Source: Niallia circulans
GTDB lineage: Bacteria > Bacillota > Bacilli > Bacillales > Cytobacillaceae
Length of the DNA stretch: 64,000 bases
Reading direction: 5' to 3'
NCBI RefSeq assembly: GCF_003726095.1
Contig: NZ_CP026031.1
Coordinates: 3,720,001-3,784,000, forward strand
Shown one piece after another: positions 1-8,840 of the stretch (position 1 is the first letter of the stretch; each line of letters opens with the position of its first letter). Under the pieces are notes generated by a model. That model saw nothing but the letters and a program-made list of their open reading frames with translations. It was not told where the DNA came from and made no database searches. Position numbers and translations under genes: made by a program.

Positions 1-1571
1 TCTAAGACTCTTCTTCTAGAGAAACACACTAATGCGTCTCCCTTTCTTGTATGACTTAATTGAAATAACTCATTTTCTACCTGTAACGGTGTCTCCCGTC
101 GATATTCATGAACCTCTACATCTATATCACCTAATAACTGTAGAATCATGTTTTTGGCATGCAGACTTGCGATAATATGGACCTCTTGTGCATTTGTCTT
201 GGTGATAGCACGATACCATGAGAATCCTCGTTCTCTGTCCGCAATCATTTGTGCCTCATCAATGACAACAACTTCGTAAAAATCCTTTTCATGAAACATT
301 TCTACTGTACTCGATTGATGTTGAGCTTCCAGAACAAGCTTTTCTTCTTCCCCTGTTTTTAGCGAACATGGAATTCCTTGCTGATTCAGCTTCTCATAAA
401 TTTCCAATGCTAATAATCTTAATGGAGCTAAATATAAACCGCTGGAAGCTTCCATCATTCGTTTAATTGCTTGAAATGTTTTACCAGTATTTGTTTCTCC
501 AGTATGAAGGATATATTTAACATCTATATTGGTTGGAGGGTAATATTCTCTTCCAAATATATCCTCAATCATTCTTGCTTCTTCTTCTTTACGTCGTCTT
601 TGCTCCTCGCGATCTTCTGCTTCCTTCTGTTCCTTCCTTTGACGGTCTTTTTCCATAATCTCTTTATGAATCTCTACATCAAAAGGAATATCTAATAATT
701 TTTCCAAATCGATTACATACTCAGAAAACAAATCTTCAAGAAACTCTTCTGTTATTTCTTCCAGTAAAGGCGTGCTTACTTCTAGTAAAAAAGAATTGCT
801 TAAGGAATGGTCAAATATGTCTTCATATTCTTCTTTTATTCGATTAGGCAATTTATCTTTCAGCCATGTCGGAAAAAAGTCAATTAAATGCTGAAAGATT
901 AAATTTTCATATGCTTCTGTCCGGTCTTCTAAAAAGTAAAATTGGTTATAGGGCATATTCATTTCATTTGATAAATATTCTTCAAAGGTTAACTCCATCG
1001 AAGATAAAACAATGCCATTCCGTTCTATCTCTAGCGCAATATTACTTCCTGTTAAATAGCGAACATAGAGAAACAATTCCTCATAATGCTTTTCCATCAA
1101 TTGCTCAATATAATAAGAGAATTTCATTTTATATTTACGTTTTGCTTCTAGATTTTTCTGTTCTTCTACGGTTTGCAAATAGTTTTCTCGTCTTTCTTTA
1201 TACCTTTTTTCCCATTCTTCTTTTTTATCCCCGAGGTTTTTTCTTAACCATTCTTCATAACGGAATACTTCAACCTCACGAATTTCACTTCTAAATAATC
1301 GGTTAATAACCTTTTTATTAAGATCATTAATGTCCAATCCTTTATTGGTGAGATATTGTTTCTTTTCAGCATACTTGATATGACTAGTTGCAGTATTTAG
1401 CCAAGTATTTAGCCAAATTTGCTCTATAAATACTTTTCGGTCATCCATATATTGTTCAAAAGTAGGCAGACGATCTTGTTTCTCTAAATACTTATTTACA
1501 TCATTCATAATATGGCTTTTTGTTTGTTGAATCGCTTTATCGTATTGCGGTTTTAATATTGGATTTATCAT
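1..1571 (-). CDS. SUV3-like DExH-box helicase, N-terminal part (C-terminus beyond the window)
   Basis: The frame is open from an ATG at 1571 to the window edge, about 523 codons. The first ~340 residues are charged and helical, rich in Lys, Glu and Arg, with no domain I recognise. The helicase core follows: a Walker A segment HTGETNTGKT, then GLYLAPLRLLALEIYEKL (motif Ia), a KTGEEE segment, motif II DEAQM, and a motif-IV-like stretch DALVCFSRRR at the edge. This order resembles the mitochondrial/bacterial SUV3 family of NTP-dependent RNA helicases rather than ordinary DEAD-box proteins. RNA unwinding is therefore inferred from the family. The start follows GGAG a few bases upstream. Helicase identity is firm; the subfamily is likely. 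Confidence 0.8.
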   Translation of the reverse strand, partial: MINPILKPQYDKAIQQTKSHIMNDVNKYLEKQDRLPTFEQYMDDRKVFIEQIWLNTWLNTATSHIKYAEKKQYLTNKGLDINDLNKKVINRLFRSEIREVEVFRYEEWLRKNLGDKKEEWEKRYKERRENYLQTVEEQKNLEAKRKYKMKFSYYIEQLMEKHYEELFLYVRYLTGSNIALEIERNGIVLSSMELTFEEYLSNEMNMPYNQFYFLEDRTEAYENLIFQHLIDFFPTWLKDKLPNRIKEEYEDIFDHSLSNSFLLEVSTPLLEEITEEFLEDLFSEYVIDLEKLLDIPFDVEIHKEIMEKDRQRKEQKEAEDREEQRRRKEEEARMIEDIFGREYYPPTNIDVKYILHTGETNTGKTFQAIKRMMEASSGLYLAPLRLLALEIYEKLNQQGIPCSLKTGEEEKLVLEAQHQSSTVEMFHEKDFYEVVVIDEAQMIADRERGFSWYRAITKTNAQEVHIIASLHAKNMILQLLGDIDVEVHEYRRETPLQVENELFQLSHTRKGDALVCFSRRRVL

Positions 1572-1837
1572 GATGAACTCCTATAGAAATGTTATACCAT
1601 TCTTATTTTCCTTTATTTTATCTTAGACATGTAGGTTTTTTAAAATTTTTTAGACTGTCTACCATTTTTCATATGGACTTTATTAACGATCATAACATGG
1701 ATACTAAAGTAAAATGTTGTTATATTCGTTTATTTTATTCAATGCCGATTTTTATCGTTGATTTACTACGATTTTTTTGTTTTGGAAGATTATTTCTTAA
1801 AAATTAGGGAAAACATAAAGGATGATTTCTCGGGAAA
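1572..1837. other. Intergenic stretch upstream of the helicase gene
   Basis: AT-rich sequence between the helicase start and the opp terminator. A 72-codon frame on the plus strand (1589-1807) has no ribosome binding site and a low-complexity Phe/Leu composition, so I do not call it. The helicase promoter should lie here, but I see no convincing -35/-10 pair. Confidence 0.4.
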
Positions 1838-1866
1838 TAAAAAATCCTTGCACGTTGGCAAGGATT
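1838..1866 (-). terminator. Rho-independent terminator of the opp operon
   Basis: A perfect 9-bp stem (AATCCTTGC 1843-1851 with GCAAGGATT 1858-1866) and a 6-nt loop are followed on the minus strand by a T-rich run (TTTTTTATTTC). It lies about 40 bp after the oppF stop. Confidence 0.85.
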
Positions 1867-1905
1867 ATTTGGGAGGGTCTTCTTTAATAGAGTAAAATTT
1901 GTTGC

Positions 1906-2847
1906 TTAGTTTTTCTTAAGGCTTAATTCTCTTTTATATTTCTCTAGTTCTTTCTCTGTGCAGCGTACATAGTGACCTGGAGTTACTTCTCTTAACTCAG
2001 CTGTCTCATTAGTATCATGTACAGATGGATCATATGCAATTCTCTTGCGCTCACGTTCATAACGCGGATCTGGAAGTGGAATTGCGGATAGTAATGATTT
2101 TGTGTATGGGTGAATTGGGTTTTCATACAATTCATCTGCTTCTGCAAGCTCTACCATATTACCCATATACATAACACCAATACGATCACTAATATATTTA
2201 ACCATGGAAAGATCATGAGCAATAAATAAATAAGTCAATCCACGCTCTTTTTGGAGCTTTTTCAAAAGATTTACTACCTGTGCTTGAATAGAAACGTCTA
2301 ATGCAGAAATAGGCTCATCACAGATAATGAAATCTGGCTCAACAGCTAGGGCGCGAGCAATTCCAATTCTCTGCCTTTGACCGCCGCTGAATTCATGCGG
2401 AAAGCGTGTAGCATGCTCTTTATTCAACCCTACTACTTCAAGGAGTTCTTCAACTCTTTGACGACGCTCTTCTGGTGTTTTTGCAAGATTATGATTATCA
2501 ATTCCTTCTGCAATAATATCCAGTACTGTCATACGCGGATTTAGAGAAGAATGTGGATCTTGGAAAATCATTTGCATTTTTTGGTTAAATTTGCGAAGCT
2601 CTGCCTTTGATTTTTTCCCATGCACATCTTCGCCTTCAAATTTCACTTCTCCACCTGTTGCATCGTAAAGACGGATGATTGTTCTACCTGTTGTTGACTT
2701 TCCACAACCAGATTCTCCAACCAGACCAAAGGTTTCTCCTTTAAAAATATCAAAGGATACACCATCTACGGCTTTTATTACCCGATCTCTTCCAGCTGAG
2801 AAATGTTTTTGTAAATTCTTAACCTCTAGTAATTTTTCTCTAGTCAA
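1906..2847 (-). CDS. oppF: Oligopeptide ABC transporter ATP-binding protein OppF
   Basis: 313 residues. One of two cytoplasmic ATPases that drive uptake of short peptides through the OppBC channel. Walker [10 protein letters not shown] is at about 44-52, the signature SGGQRQR at 154-160, and Walker B FIICDEP at 173-179, followed by the ALDVSIQAQ switch region. The C-terminal [16 protein letters not shown] segment is typical of peptide/nickel transporter ATPases. It starts with TTG at 2847, overlapping the oppD stop by 4 bp with GGTGG upstream, so it is translationally coupled. It is the last gene of the operon, followed by a terminator. Confidence 0.93.
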   Translation of the reverse strand: MTREKLLEVKNLQKHFSAGRDRVIKAVDGVSFDIFKGETFGLVGESGCGKSTTGRTIIRLYDATGGEVKFEGEDVHGKKSKAELRKFNQKMQMIFQDPHSSLNPRMTVLDIIAEGIDNHNLAKTPEERRQRVEELLEVVGLNKEHATRFPHEFSGGQRQRIGIARALAVEPDFIICDEPISALDVSIQAQVVNLLKKLQKERGLTYLFIAHDLSMVKYISDRIGVMYMGNMVELAEADELYENPIHPYTKSLLSAIPLPDPRYERERKRIAYDPSVHDTNETAELREVTPGHYVRCTEKELEKYKRELSLKKN

Positions 2848-3899
2848 CGTTTTCCACCATCCTTTTTACCAGTTTGCGAGAAACCTAACATTCTTTGCTT
2901 AACTGATTCTGGCGGTTCCATATGTGGAGCATCTTCATGCAATAACCACGTAGCTGCATAATGAGTATCTGAAACCTTAAACATAGGCGGCTCCATTACT
3001 TTATCAATTTCTAGTGCATATTTATTTCTAGATGCAAACGCATCTCCGACTGGCGGCTTTAACATATTTGGCGGGCTACCAGGTATAGCAAACAACTCTT
3101 CATCGTCACTATCAAGTGTCGGCATAGATCCGATTAGTCCCCAAGTATATGGATGTTTTGGATTATAGAATATATCATCTACCGTACCAATTTCAACAAT
3201 TTTACCAGCATACATTACAGCAACACGATCTGCCACATTTGCCACAACACCAAGATCATGAGTAATAAAGATAATTGCACTATCTGTTTTCTTTTGAATA
3301 TCTTTCATCAACTCTAGAATTTGTGCCTGAATTGTAACATCAAGTGCTGTTGTTGGTTCATCAGCAATTAAAATCTTTGGGTTACACGCAAGAGCAATCG
3401 CTACAACCACCCGTTGGCGCATTCCACCTGAGAATTGATGCGGAAACTGATTAATTCGTACTTCCGGCTGTGGAATACCAACTAATTCAAGTAATTCTAA
3501 GGCACGTTTTTTTGCATCAGACTTGTTCATGTTTTGGTGCTTAATTAAGCCTTCCATGATTTGATTTCCAATTTTCATCGTTGGATTCAAAGAGGACATC
3601 GGATCCTGGAACACCATTGAAATATCTTTTCCGCGAATTTTTTGCATCTCTTTTTTGGATTTCTTAACTAGATCTTCTCCTTCAAAAAGAATTTCACCTG
3701 TTTTAATCACACTTTGCGGCTCAGGAAGAAGTCTCATAATGGCATTAGAAGTAACCGATTTACCAGAACCGGATTCTCCTACTATTGCTAATGTTTCCCC
3801 TTTATTCAGATCAAAACTAACACCACGAACAGCTTGTACCTCACCATTGTAGGTGTTAAATGATACTCTTAAATCTTTGACTTCTAATAATTTACTCAT
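2844..3899 (-). CDS. oppD: Oligopeptide ABC transporter ATP-binding protein OppD
   Basis: 351 residues, the partner ATPase of OppF. Walker A GESGSGKS is at 41-48, the signature SGGMRQR at 157-163, and Walker B ILIADEP at about 176-182. The C-terminal oligopeptide-transporter extension contains [15 protein letters not shown] and a [19 protein letters not shown] stretch; this family usually has conserved Cys residues here, and I see none. It begins 19 bp after oppC. The weak AGGTG ribosome binding site lies about 9 bp before the ATG. Confidence 0.93.
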   Translation of the reverse strand: MSKLLEVKDLRVSFNTYNGEVQAVRGVSFDLNKGETLAIVGESGSGKSVTSNAIMRLLPEPQSVIKTGEILFEGEDLVKKSKKEMQKIRGKDISMVFQDPMSSLNPTMKIGNQIMEGLIKHQNMNKSDAKKRALELLELVGIPQPEVRINQFPHQFSGGMRQRVVVAIALACNPKILIADEPTTALDVTIQAQILELMKDIQKKTDSAIIFITHDLGVVANVADRVAVMYAGKIVEIGTVDDIFYNPKHPYTWGLIGSMPTLDSDDEELFAIPGSPPNMLKPPVGDAFASRNKYALEIDKVMEPPMFKVSDTHYAATWLLHEDAPHMEPPESVKQRMLGFSQTGKKDGGKR

Positions 3900-3917
3900 T
3901 TATTAAACACCTACTTT

Positions 3918-5072
3918 CTATTTATGCATCTTAGGATCAAATGCATCTCTTAAACCATCACCTAAAATGTTAAATGCAATCATTAGTACTGATAATACAA
4001 CTGCTGGGAATACTAATAAATATGGGTATAATCTTAAGTTTGCAAATCCTAGTTCAATTAAAGCACCTAAAGAAGCGTCTGGTGGTACAATACCTAAACC
4101 GATGAAACTTAAAAATGCTTCGAAGAAAATAGCTCCAGGAATAGAGAACATGGTGTTAACAATTATGATACCACTGATATTAGGAATTAAGTGCTTTCTA
4201 ATTATCGTACCGTTTGAGGTTCCTAATGTTTTTGCTGCCAGAACAAATTCCTGGTTAGTAAGTTTCATTACTTCACCGCGAACGACACGTGACATGCCAA
4301 TCCAACCTGTAATTGTTAATGCTACAACAATAGAAATAATACCTGGTTTTAGAATTAACATCATTAATAAAATGATTACTAAGTTAGGTATACCCACTAG
4401 CACTTCTGCTATACGTTGTAAAACATTATCTACTCTTCCACCATAGAAGCCAGAGATACCACCATATGCAACACCTATTAATAAATCAAGCGCAGCTGCA
4501 ACAAACGCAATAATGAGAGAAACTCGAGTTCCTTCCCAAAGTCTTGTCCATTGATCACGTCCAAGTGTATCTGTACCAAACCAGAAATACGTATCATCTA
4601 ACTTCCTCTGCTCGTAAATATGGAAAGTCGCTTTTACAGAAGCTGAATTTCTTTCCCCATTACCTTCATCTAATACTTTAATATCAATAAACTCTTTATC
4701 ACTCTTATAACGAGCATAGGCCTTATTCGTTGCATCCTCCACTGAGACACCTTTATAAGTCCCTGATAATGTACCATCCAGCCCAAGCCAAGAAACCTTC
4801 TCCAATACCGGTACTCTAGGAGGTAATTTAGCACGAGACAAATCCTGACCATTACTATCATATCCAGTGAAATAAGGTCCAAATATACTCAAGACTATAA
4901 TCAACAGGATTACAAAGATACTAATAATTGCAGGTTTATTTTTAAATAAAGTTCTTCTCGCATCTTGTCCAAAAGTTCTACTTGGAGCAGTGATTCTCTC
5001 ACTAATACTCTCTTCTTGCTTAAGAGGTTTAAATAAATTTTTATCTATATTTTTTAGATTATTTTTATCCAT
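3918..5072 (-). CDS. oppC: Oligopeptide ABC transporter permease OppC (long form)
   Basis: About 384 residues from the ATG at 5072, which has AGGAGG placed correctly upstream. The in-frame ATG at 5093 would overlap oppB and lacks a site. An N-terminal cytoplasmic tail is followed by TM1 (AIISIFVILLIIVLSIF). The usual FGTDTLGRDQWTR segment and five further membrane helices come later, with an EAA-type loop (EFVLAAKTLGTSNGTIIRKHLIPN). Between TM1 and FGTD there is an extra hydrophilic stretch of roughly 85 residues facing outside. Standard OppC is about 305 residues, so this is a long variant. Together with OppB it forms the peptide channel. Confidence 0.92.
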   Translation of the reverse strand: MDKNNLKNIDKNLFKPLKQEESISERITAPSRTFGQDARRTLFKNKPAIISIFVILLIIVLSIFGPYFTGYDSNGQDLSRAKLPPRVPVLEKVSWLGLDGTLSGTYKGVSVEDATNKAYARYKSDKEFIDIKVLDEGNGERNSASVKATFHIYEQRKLDDTYFWFGTDTLGRDQWTRLWEGTRVSLIIAFVAAALDLLIGVAYGGISGFYGGRVDNVLQRIAEVLVGIPNLVIILLMMLILKPGIISIVVALTITGWIGMSRVVRGEVMKLTNQEFVLAAKTLGTSNGTIIRKHLIPNISGIIIVNTMFSIPGAIFFEAFLSFIGLGIVPPDASLGALIELGFANLRLYPYLLVFPAVVLSVLMIAFNILGDGLRDAFDPKMHK

Positions 5073-5073
5073 C

Positions 5074-6003
5074 CTATTTCTTTCCTCCTGCAATTCTAAT
5101 TCTCGGATCTATCAATCCATAAAGGAGGTCAATGATTAAGATGATGACAACAAATGCAAATGCATATAATAGTGTTGTTCCCATGATAGTCTGATAATCA
5201 TTTACAGTAACTGATGAAACGAACTGCTCACCAATTCCAGGAATTGCGAATATTTTTTCAATTACTAACGATCCTGTCATCAAGTTAACAGCCATTGGAC
5301 CTATAACAGTTATTAAGGGAATTAAAGCATTTCTTAAACCATGCTTAAAGATGATACCAGACTCTGCAACCCCTTTAGCACGAGCGGTTGTAATATACTG
5401 AGAATGTAAAACTTCAATCATTTCTGTTCTAATAAATCTAGCAGAAATTGCTAGAGGAGTTATTGCTAAAGCAATAGTTGGTAGAATTGTATATTCGTAT
5501 CCATCCCATAATGCTACCGGTAACAAGTCCCACTGGACAGCAAAATAGTACTGCAATAAACCAGCAAATACAAACGATGGTATAGATGTACCCAATACCG
5601 CTATAATCGTTGATATAAAATCGATTGGTCCATTTCGGAAAATAGATGAGATCAATCCAAGAAGAATTCCTACTATTGTGCCAAGTACTAATGCCTGTGC
5701 ACCTAGTAAAGCAGATGGCCCTATTTTACTCATTAAAATATCCATTACAGGTGTATTATCAAAAGCAAATGACACACCTAAATCTCCTTGTACCAGATTT
5801 CCTAGATAACGAACATATTGAACTGGGATTGGATCGTCTAATCCGTATTTTTCTAAGACAATCGCTTTTTGCTCTTCACTTAACTTATCTTCTGCTTTAA
5901 GTGGACTTCCCGGTAAAAACTTCATAAGGAAGAAAGATACTGTTGCTATTATGAAGAGCGTTAAGAACATATACCATAAACGGCGAAGTAAATATCGCGT
6001 CAT
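5074..6003 (-). CDS. oppB: Oligopeptide ABC transporter permease OppB
   Basis: 309 residues from the ATG at 6003 (MTRYLLRRLWYM), preceded by AGGAGG 7 bp upstream; the in-frame ATG at 6081 has no such site. Six membrane helices are visible. The conserved N-terminal FLPGSPL segment and the coupling loop (YITTARAKGVAESGIIFKHG) are present. Its stop abuts the oppC start. It lies 150 bp after oppA, beyond a stem-loop that probably lowers expression relative to the binding protein. Confidence 0.93.
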   Translation of the reverse strand: MTRYLLRRLWYMFLTLFIIATVSFFLMKFLPGSPLKAEDKLSEEQKAIVLEKYGLDDPIPVQYVRYLGNLVQGDLGVSFAFDNTPVMDILMSKIGPSALLGAQALVLGTIVGILLGLISSIFRNGPIDFISTIIAVLGTSIPSFVFAGLLQYYFAVQWDLLPVALWDGYEYTILPTIALAITPLAISARFIRTEMIEVLHSQYITTARAKGVAESGIIFKHGLRNALIPLITVIGPMAVNLMTGSLVIEKIFAIPGIGEQFVSSVTVNDYQTIMGTTLLYAFAFVVIILIIDLLYGLIDPRIRIAGGKK

Positions 6004-6086
6004 CTGTGCACCTCCTATTATTCTTTGTATATTATAGCATAATAATTTATTTTTTATATTATCAGAATTTTCCTGCAGCAAAATAT

Positions 6087-6121
6087 AAGAGAGTATATGC
6101 TATAAAAGCATACACTCTCTT
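6087..6121 (-). terminator. Intercistronic stem-loop between oppA and oppB
   Basis: A 14-bp stem with one G-U pair (6087-6100 with 6108-6121) and a 7-nt loop lies 35 bp after the oppA stop. On the minus strand it is followed by TTATATTTTG, only a moderate T-run. This suggests partial termination or 3'-end protection, so that oppA is made in excess over the permease genes. Confidence 0.75.
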
Positions 6122-6155
6122 GTTATTTCATAGCAAGAATTTTCGTAAAAATCAA

Positions 6156-7823
6156 TTACTTACCTGATCCAACACTAGTCCATTTCCATTCATAAGTAGG
6201 TCCAAATGGATTAACAATCATGTTTTGGATTTTTGGAGATGAAAGGAATGCTCTACCACGTTGGAAGATTGGAGCAATTGCACCATCTTCAAATAATAAC
6301 TTTTCAGCTTCTAAGAAGTTTTTGTAACGTGCATCATTATCTGTTGCAAGGGTAGTTGCTGTATCTGCCAATAGCTTATCATACTCTTTATTAGAGTATC
6401 CCATTTGGTTGTTTCCGCCATCAGTAATCCATAGGCTTAAGAATGTATATGGATCTAGATAATCAGGACCCCAACCAGCAACTTGAAGATCGTAATCCAT
6501 TGCTGTATCAAGAGCTAAACGTTGTTTAAACGGAACCTTTTTAAAGTTAACTTTTAAACCAGGAAGGTTTGTTTGTAATTGATTTGCTAAATATTCATTC
6601 ATTGTTGTAGAACTTTCAGAATCATCACCTAATAATTCCACTTCAATAGTATCTTTACCTAATTCTTTTTTCGCTTTCTCAAAATACTCTTGAGCAGCTT
6701 TTACATCATAAGTTACAAGATCTCCACTTACTTTACGGAAATCACCACTGCCATCTGGCATTGGAGTAAAGTCTGCTGGCACTAAACCATTAGCCACAGA
6801 AGAACCATTGTTTAGGATAGTATTAACTAATGCTTCCTTATCAAATGCACGACTAATTGCTAAACGAAGATTTTTATTTTTAAGTACTTCGTTTCTTGTT
6901 TGATTTATCTTAAAATAGAAAACAGAGTTATCTGGTTGCGTAACAAAATCAGGATTAGAAGAGTATTGATCAACATAGTCAGAAGATAATCCAGCTCGAT
7001 CTACTTCACCTTTTTCATATAGGTCAACCATTGTTTGGTTATCTTTAACTACTACAAAATTAATTTTTTCTAGCTTAACAGTATCTGCATCCCAGTAAGT
7101 ATCATTCTTAGCAAGATTCCACTTTTGAGAAGCACTTTTCCAGTTTTCTAATACGAACGGACCGTTTGATAAGAGAGTATCAGAGCTAGTTGCGAATTTA
7201 TCGCCTTTTTCTTCCACAAATTTTTGATTTAATGGCAAGAATGTACCGAAAGTTGTTAATGATTCAAAATATGCAATTGGGTTAGCAAGTTCAACAACTA
7301 AAGTATGGTCGTCTTCAGCTTTAACCCCTAGTTCTTCTACTTTCTTTTCGCCTTTATTGATTTCTGTAGCGTTTTTGATTACGCCACCCATCATATACGG
7401 GCCGTATTCAGAACCTGTCTCAGGATTTACTGCGCGCTGCCAAGCATAAACGAAATCGTTAGCTGTTACAGGATCTCCATTTGACCATTTAGCATCTTGA
7501 CGTAACTTGAATGTCCAAGTTAAACCATCATCAGATACTTTGTGAGATTCTGCAATACCATTTTCTACCTTAGCATCTTTACCTAAACGATAAAGACCTT
7601 CCATAGTAGCCCCCAAGAATTGGAAACCGTATTCATCTGTTGCTTTTGATGGATCCATAGATGGAATCGCATCTCCATTAATTAAGTTTAATTCTTGTTT
7701 CACATCTTTATTTTCTGCAGACTTATCTGAACCTTTAGACCCTTTGTCGTCGCCAGAACATGCTGCTAAAAATACACTTAACACTAATGTCAGTGAAAGC
7801 AGCCAAGTAAATTTGCGCTTCAT
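6156..7823 (-). CDS. oppA: Oligopeptide-binding lipoprotein OppA
   Basis: 555 residues from the ATG at 7823, which follows a GGGGGG ribosome binding site; the upstream in-frame start at 7841 overlaps that site. A lipoprotein signal peptide ends in the lipobox LAAC (Cys about residue 22), so the protein is anchored to the outer face of the membrane. It is a solute-binding protein family 5 (SBP_bac_5) member with the DAKWSNGDPVTANDFVYAWQR segment typical of OppA and a GYSNKEYDKLL segment near the C-terminus. It captures peptides for OppBCDF. A close paralogue lies at 47242-48903. Confidence 0.94.
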   Translation of the reverse strand: MKRKFTWLLSLTLVLSVFLAACSGDDKGSKGSDKSAENKDVKQELNLINGDAIPSMDPSKATDEYGFQFLGATMEGLYRLGKDAKVENGIAESHKVSDDGLTWTFKLRQDAKWSNGDPVTANDFVYAWQRAVNPETGSEYGPYMMGGVIKNATEINKGEKKVEELGVKAEDDHTLVVELANPIAYFESLTTFGTFLPLNQKFVEEKGDKFATSSDTLLSNGPFVLENWKSASQKWNLAKNDTYWDADTVKLEKINFVVVKDNQTMVDLYEKGEVDRAGLSSDYVDQYSSNPDFVTQPDNSVFYFKINQTRNEVLKNKNLRLAISRAFDKEALVNTILNNGSSVANGLVPADFTPMPDGSGDFRKVSGDLVTYDVKAAQEYFEKAKKELGKDTIEVELLGDDSESSTTMNEYLANQLQTNLPGLKVNFKKVPFKQRLALDTAMDYDLQVAGWGPDYLDPYTFLSLWITDGGNNQMGYSNKEYDKLLADTATTLATDNDARYKNFLEAEKLLFEDGAIAPIFQRGRAFLSSPKIQNMIVNPFGPTYEWKWTSVGSGK

Positions 7824-7886
7824 TAAAAAAAGACCCCCCATTGTTATATTATTCTGTAAATTACATCTAAAAAAGAAGCTAAAGTG

Positions 7887-7916
7887 AGTATACTATTATT
7901 CTAGTAGAGTTGTAAA
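7887..7916 (-). promoter_or_regulatory. Sigma-A-type promoter of oppA
   Basis: On the minus strand, TTTACA (7911-7916) and TATACT (7887-7892) are separated by 18 bp, about 65 bp before the oppA start. The paralogue at 47242 has the same arrangement. Confidence 0.7.
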
Positions 7917-8321
7917 GACTAAATATAGAGATAATTTCAAATATTACTATGACGAAACGGCACTATTCTGCATTAAAACAATAAAGATAACGCTTCCTTT
8001 TTTGGTAAAATTCTAAAAATTATTATAAAAAAGATGGGGAAAAATACTTCAAAAGGCCCCGATATTGTAAAATATATCCATATGCCAATATACTTTTTCT
8101 CCATATATTAGCAGATTATTTTATTATGCTAGAATTTTTTAGTGAGTGCTGTTTCACATACCAGTGGATTATTTTAATTTTTAGTGTAAAAGGTAAACAA
8201 AATACTACTGTTCTGAAGTATTGAATTTCTATCCTTTTTTCTAACAATGTACTTTCTATTAGAGTTAAGGTAAAATACGTTTATTCGTGATTACAAACTT
8301 AATTAAAAAAGGTGAAACTTT
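7917..8321. other. Intergenic stretch between divergent oppA and the DUF3899 gene
   Basis: AT-rich and without a plausible open frame. It carries the oppA promoter at its left edge and presumably the promoter of the rightward gene. I see no riboswitch or repeat here. Confidence 0.4.
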
Positions 8322-8684
8322 ATGCAAAATAAAAAATGGTTTATATTTCTTATAAATCTCTTTCTTACATTTATACTTTTTTTTATCTCTTCATCGGAAT
8401 ATTCTCTTGTTCATTATATTAATTCCGTCTTTTATTTAACCTTCCTTTATATTGTTATTTTTCTATTTATGTATATTGCTAAGGGTGGTTTTTTCGACGG
8501 AGTAACATTCAGTTTCAGACGGTTTCATCATGTTATTCTAAAAAGGAATGATTATTTAGAAGAATGGAAGGAGAAGCCTCTTCCTTCTCAAAAATTTAAT
8601 AAAAGGTTTTACTCTGTTCTTAAGTTCCAAGTTATATCCTTATTTGTTTATTTACTAATTTTATTGATAATTTACTATATCTAA
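8322..8684 (+). CDS. Small membrane protein of the DUF3899 type
   Basis: 120 residues. Two N-terminal hydrophobic segments (about 7-25 and 34-54) are followed by the motif GGFFDGVTFSFRRF, a short charged region (EEWKEKPLPSQKF) and a third C-terminal helix (about 98-118). The GGFFDG...SFRRF motif is what I associate with DUF3899 proteins of Bacillus, whose function is unknown. The ATG has AAAGGTG 8 bp upstream. It stands alone, 156 bp before acsA. Coding status is good; the family name is from memory of the motif. Confidence 0.75.
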   Translation: MQNKKWFIFLINLFLTFILFFISSSEYSLVHYINSVFYLTFLYIVIFLFMYIAKGGFFDGVTFSFRRFHHVILKRNDYLEEWKEKPLPSQKFNKRFYSVLKFQVISLFVYLLILLIIYYI

Positions 8685-8774
8685 TAAGATGGAGTTTTAT
8701 AGTAATCTTTTATCCCGTACATTCTCCCTATTTTTCTAAAACGTAGGAATATTTATTTAATTACAACATTAAAA

Positions 8775-8803
8775 TTGTATATATAGTGTTTACCCATTAT
8801 AAT
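8775..8803 (+). promoter_or_regulatory. Sigma-A-type promoter of acsA
   Basis: TTGTAT (8775-8780) and TATAAT (8798-8803) are separated by 17 bp and lie about 40 bp before the acsA start. Transcription should begin near 8810. Confidence 0.75.
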
Positions 8804-8840
8804 GGTGTTGTAAAAATATTGAAATGAGGGGGATGTATTA

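Noticed and set aside
866..1294. 142-codon plus-strand frame inside the helicase gene.
   Set aside because: It is antisense to a conserved coding sequence, has no ribosome binding site and has a Phe/Leu-rich composition typical of shadow frames.
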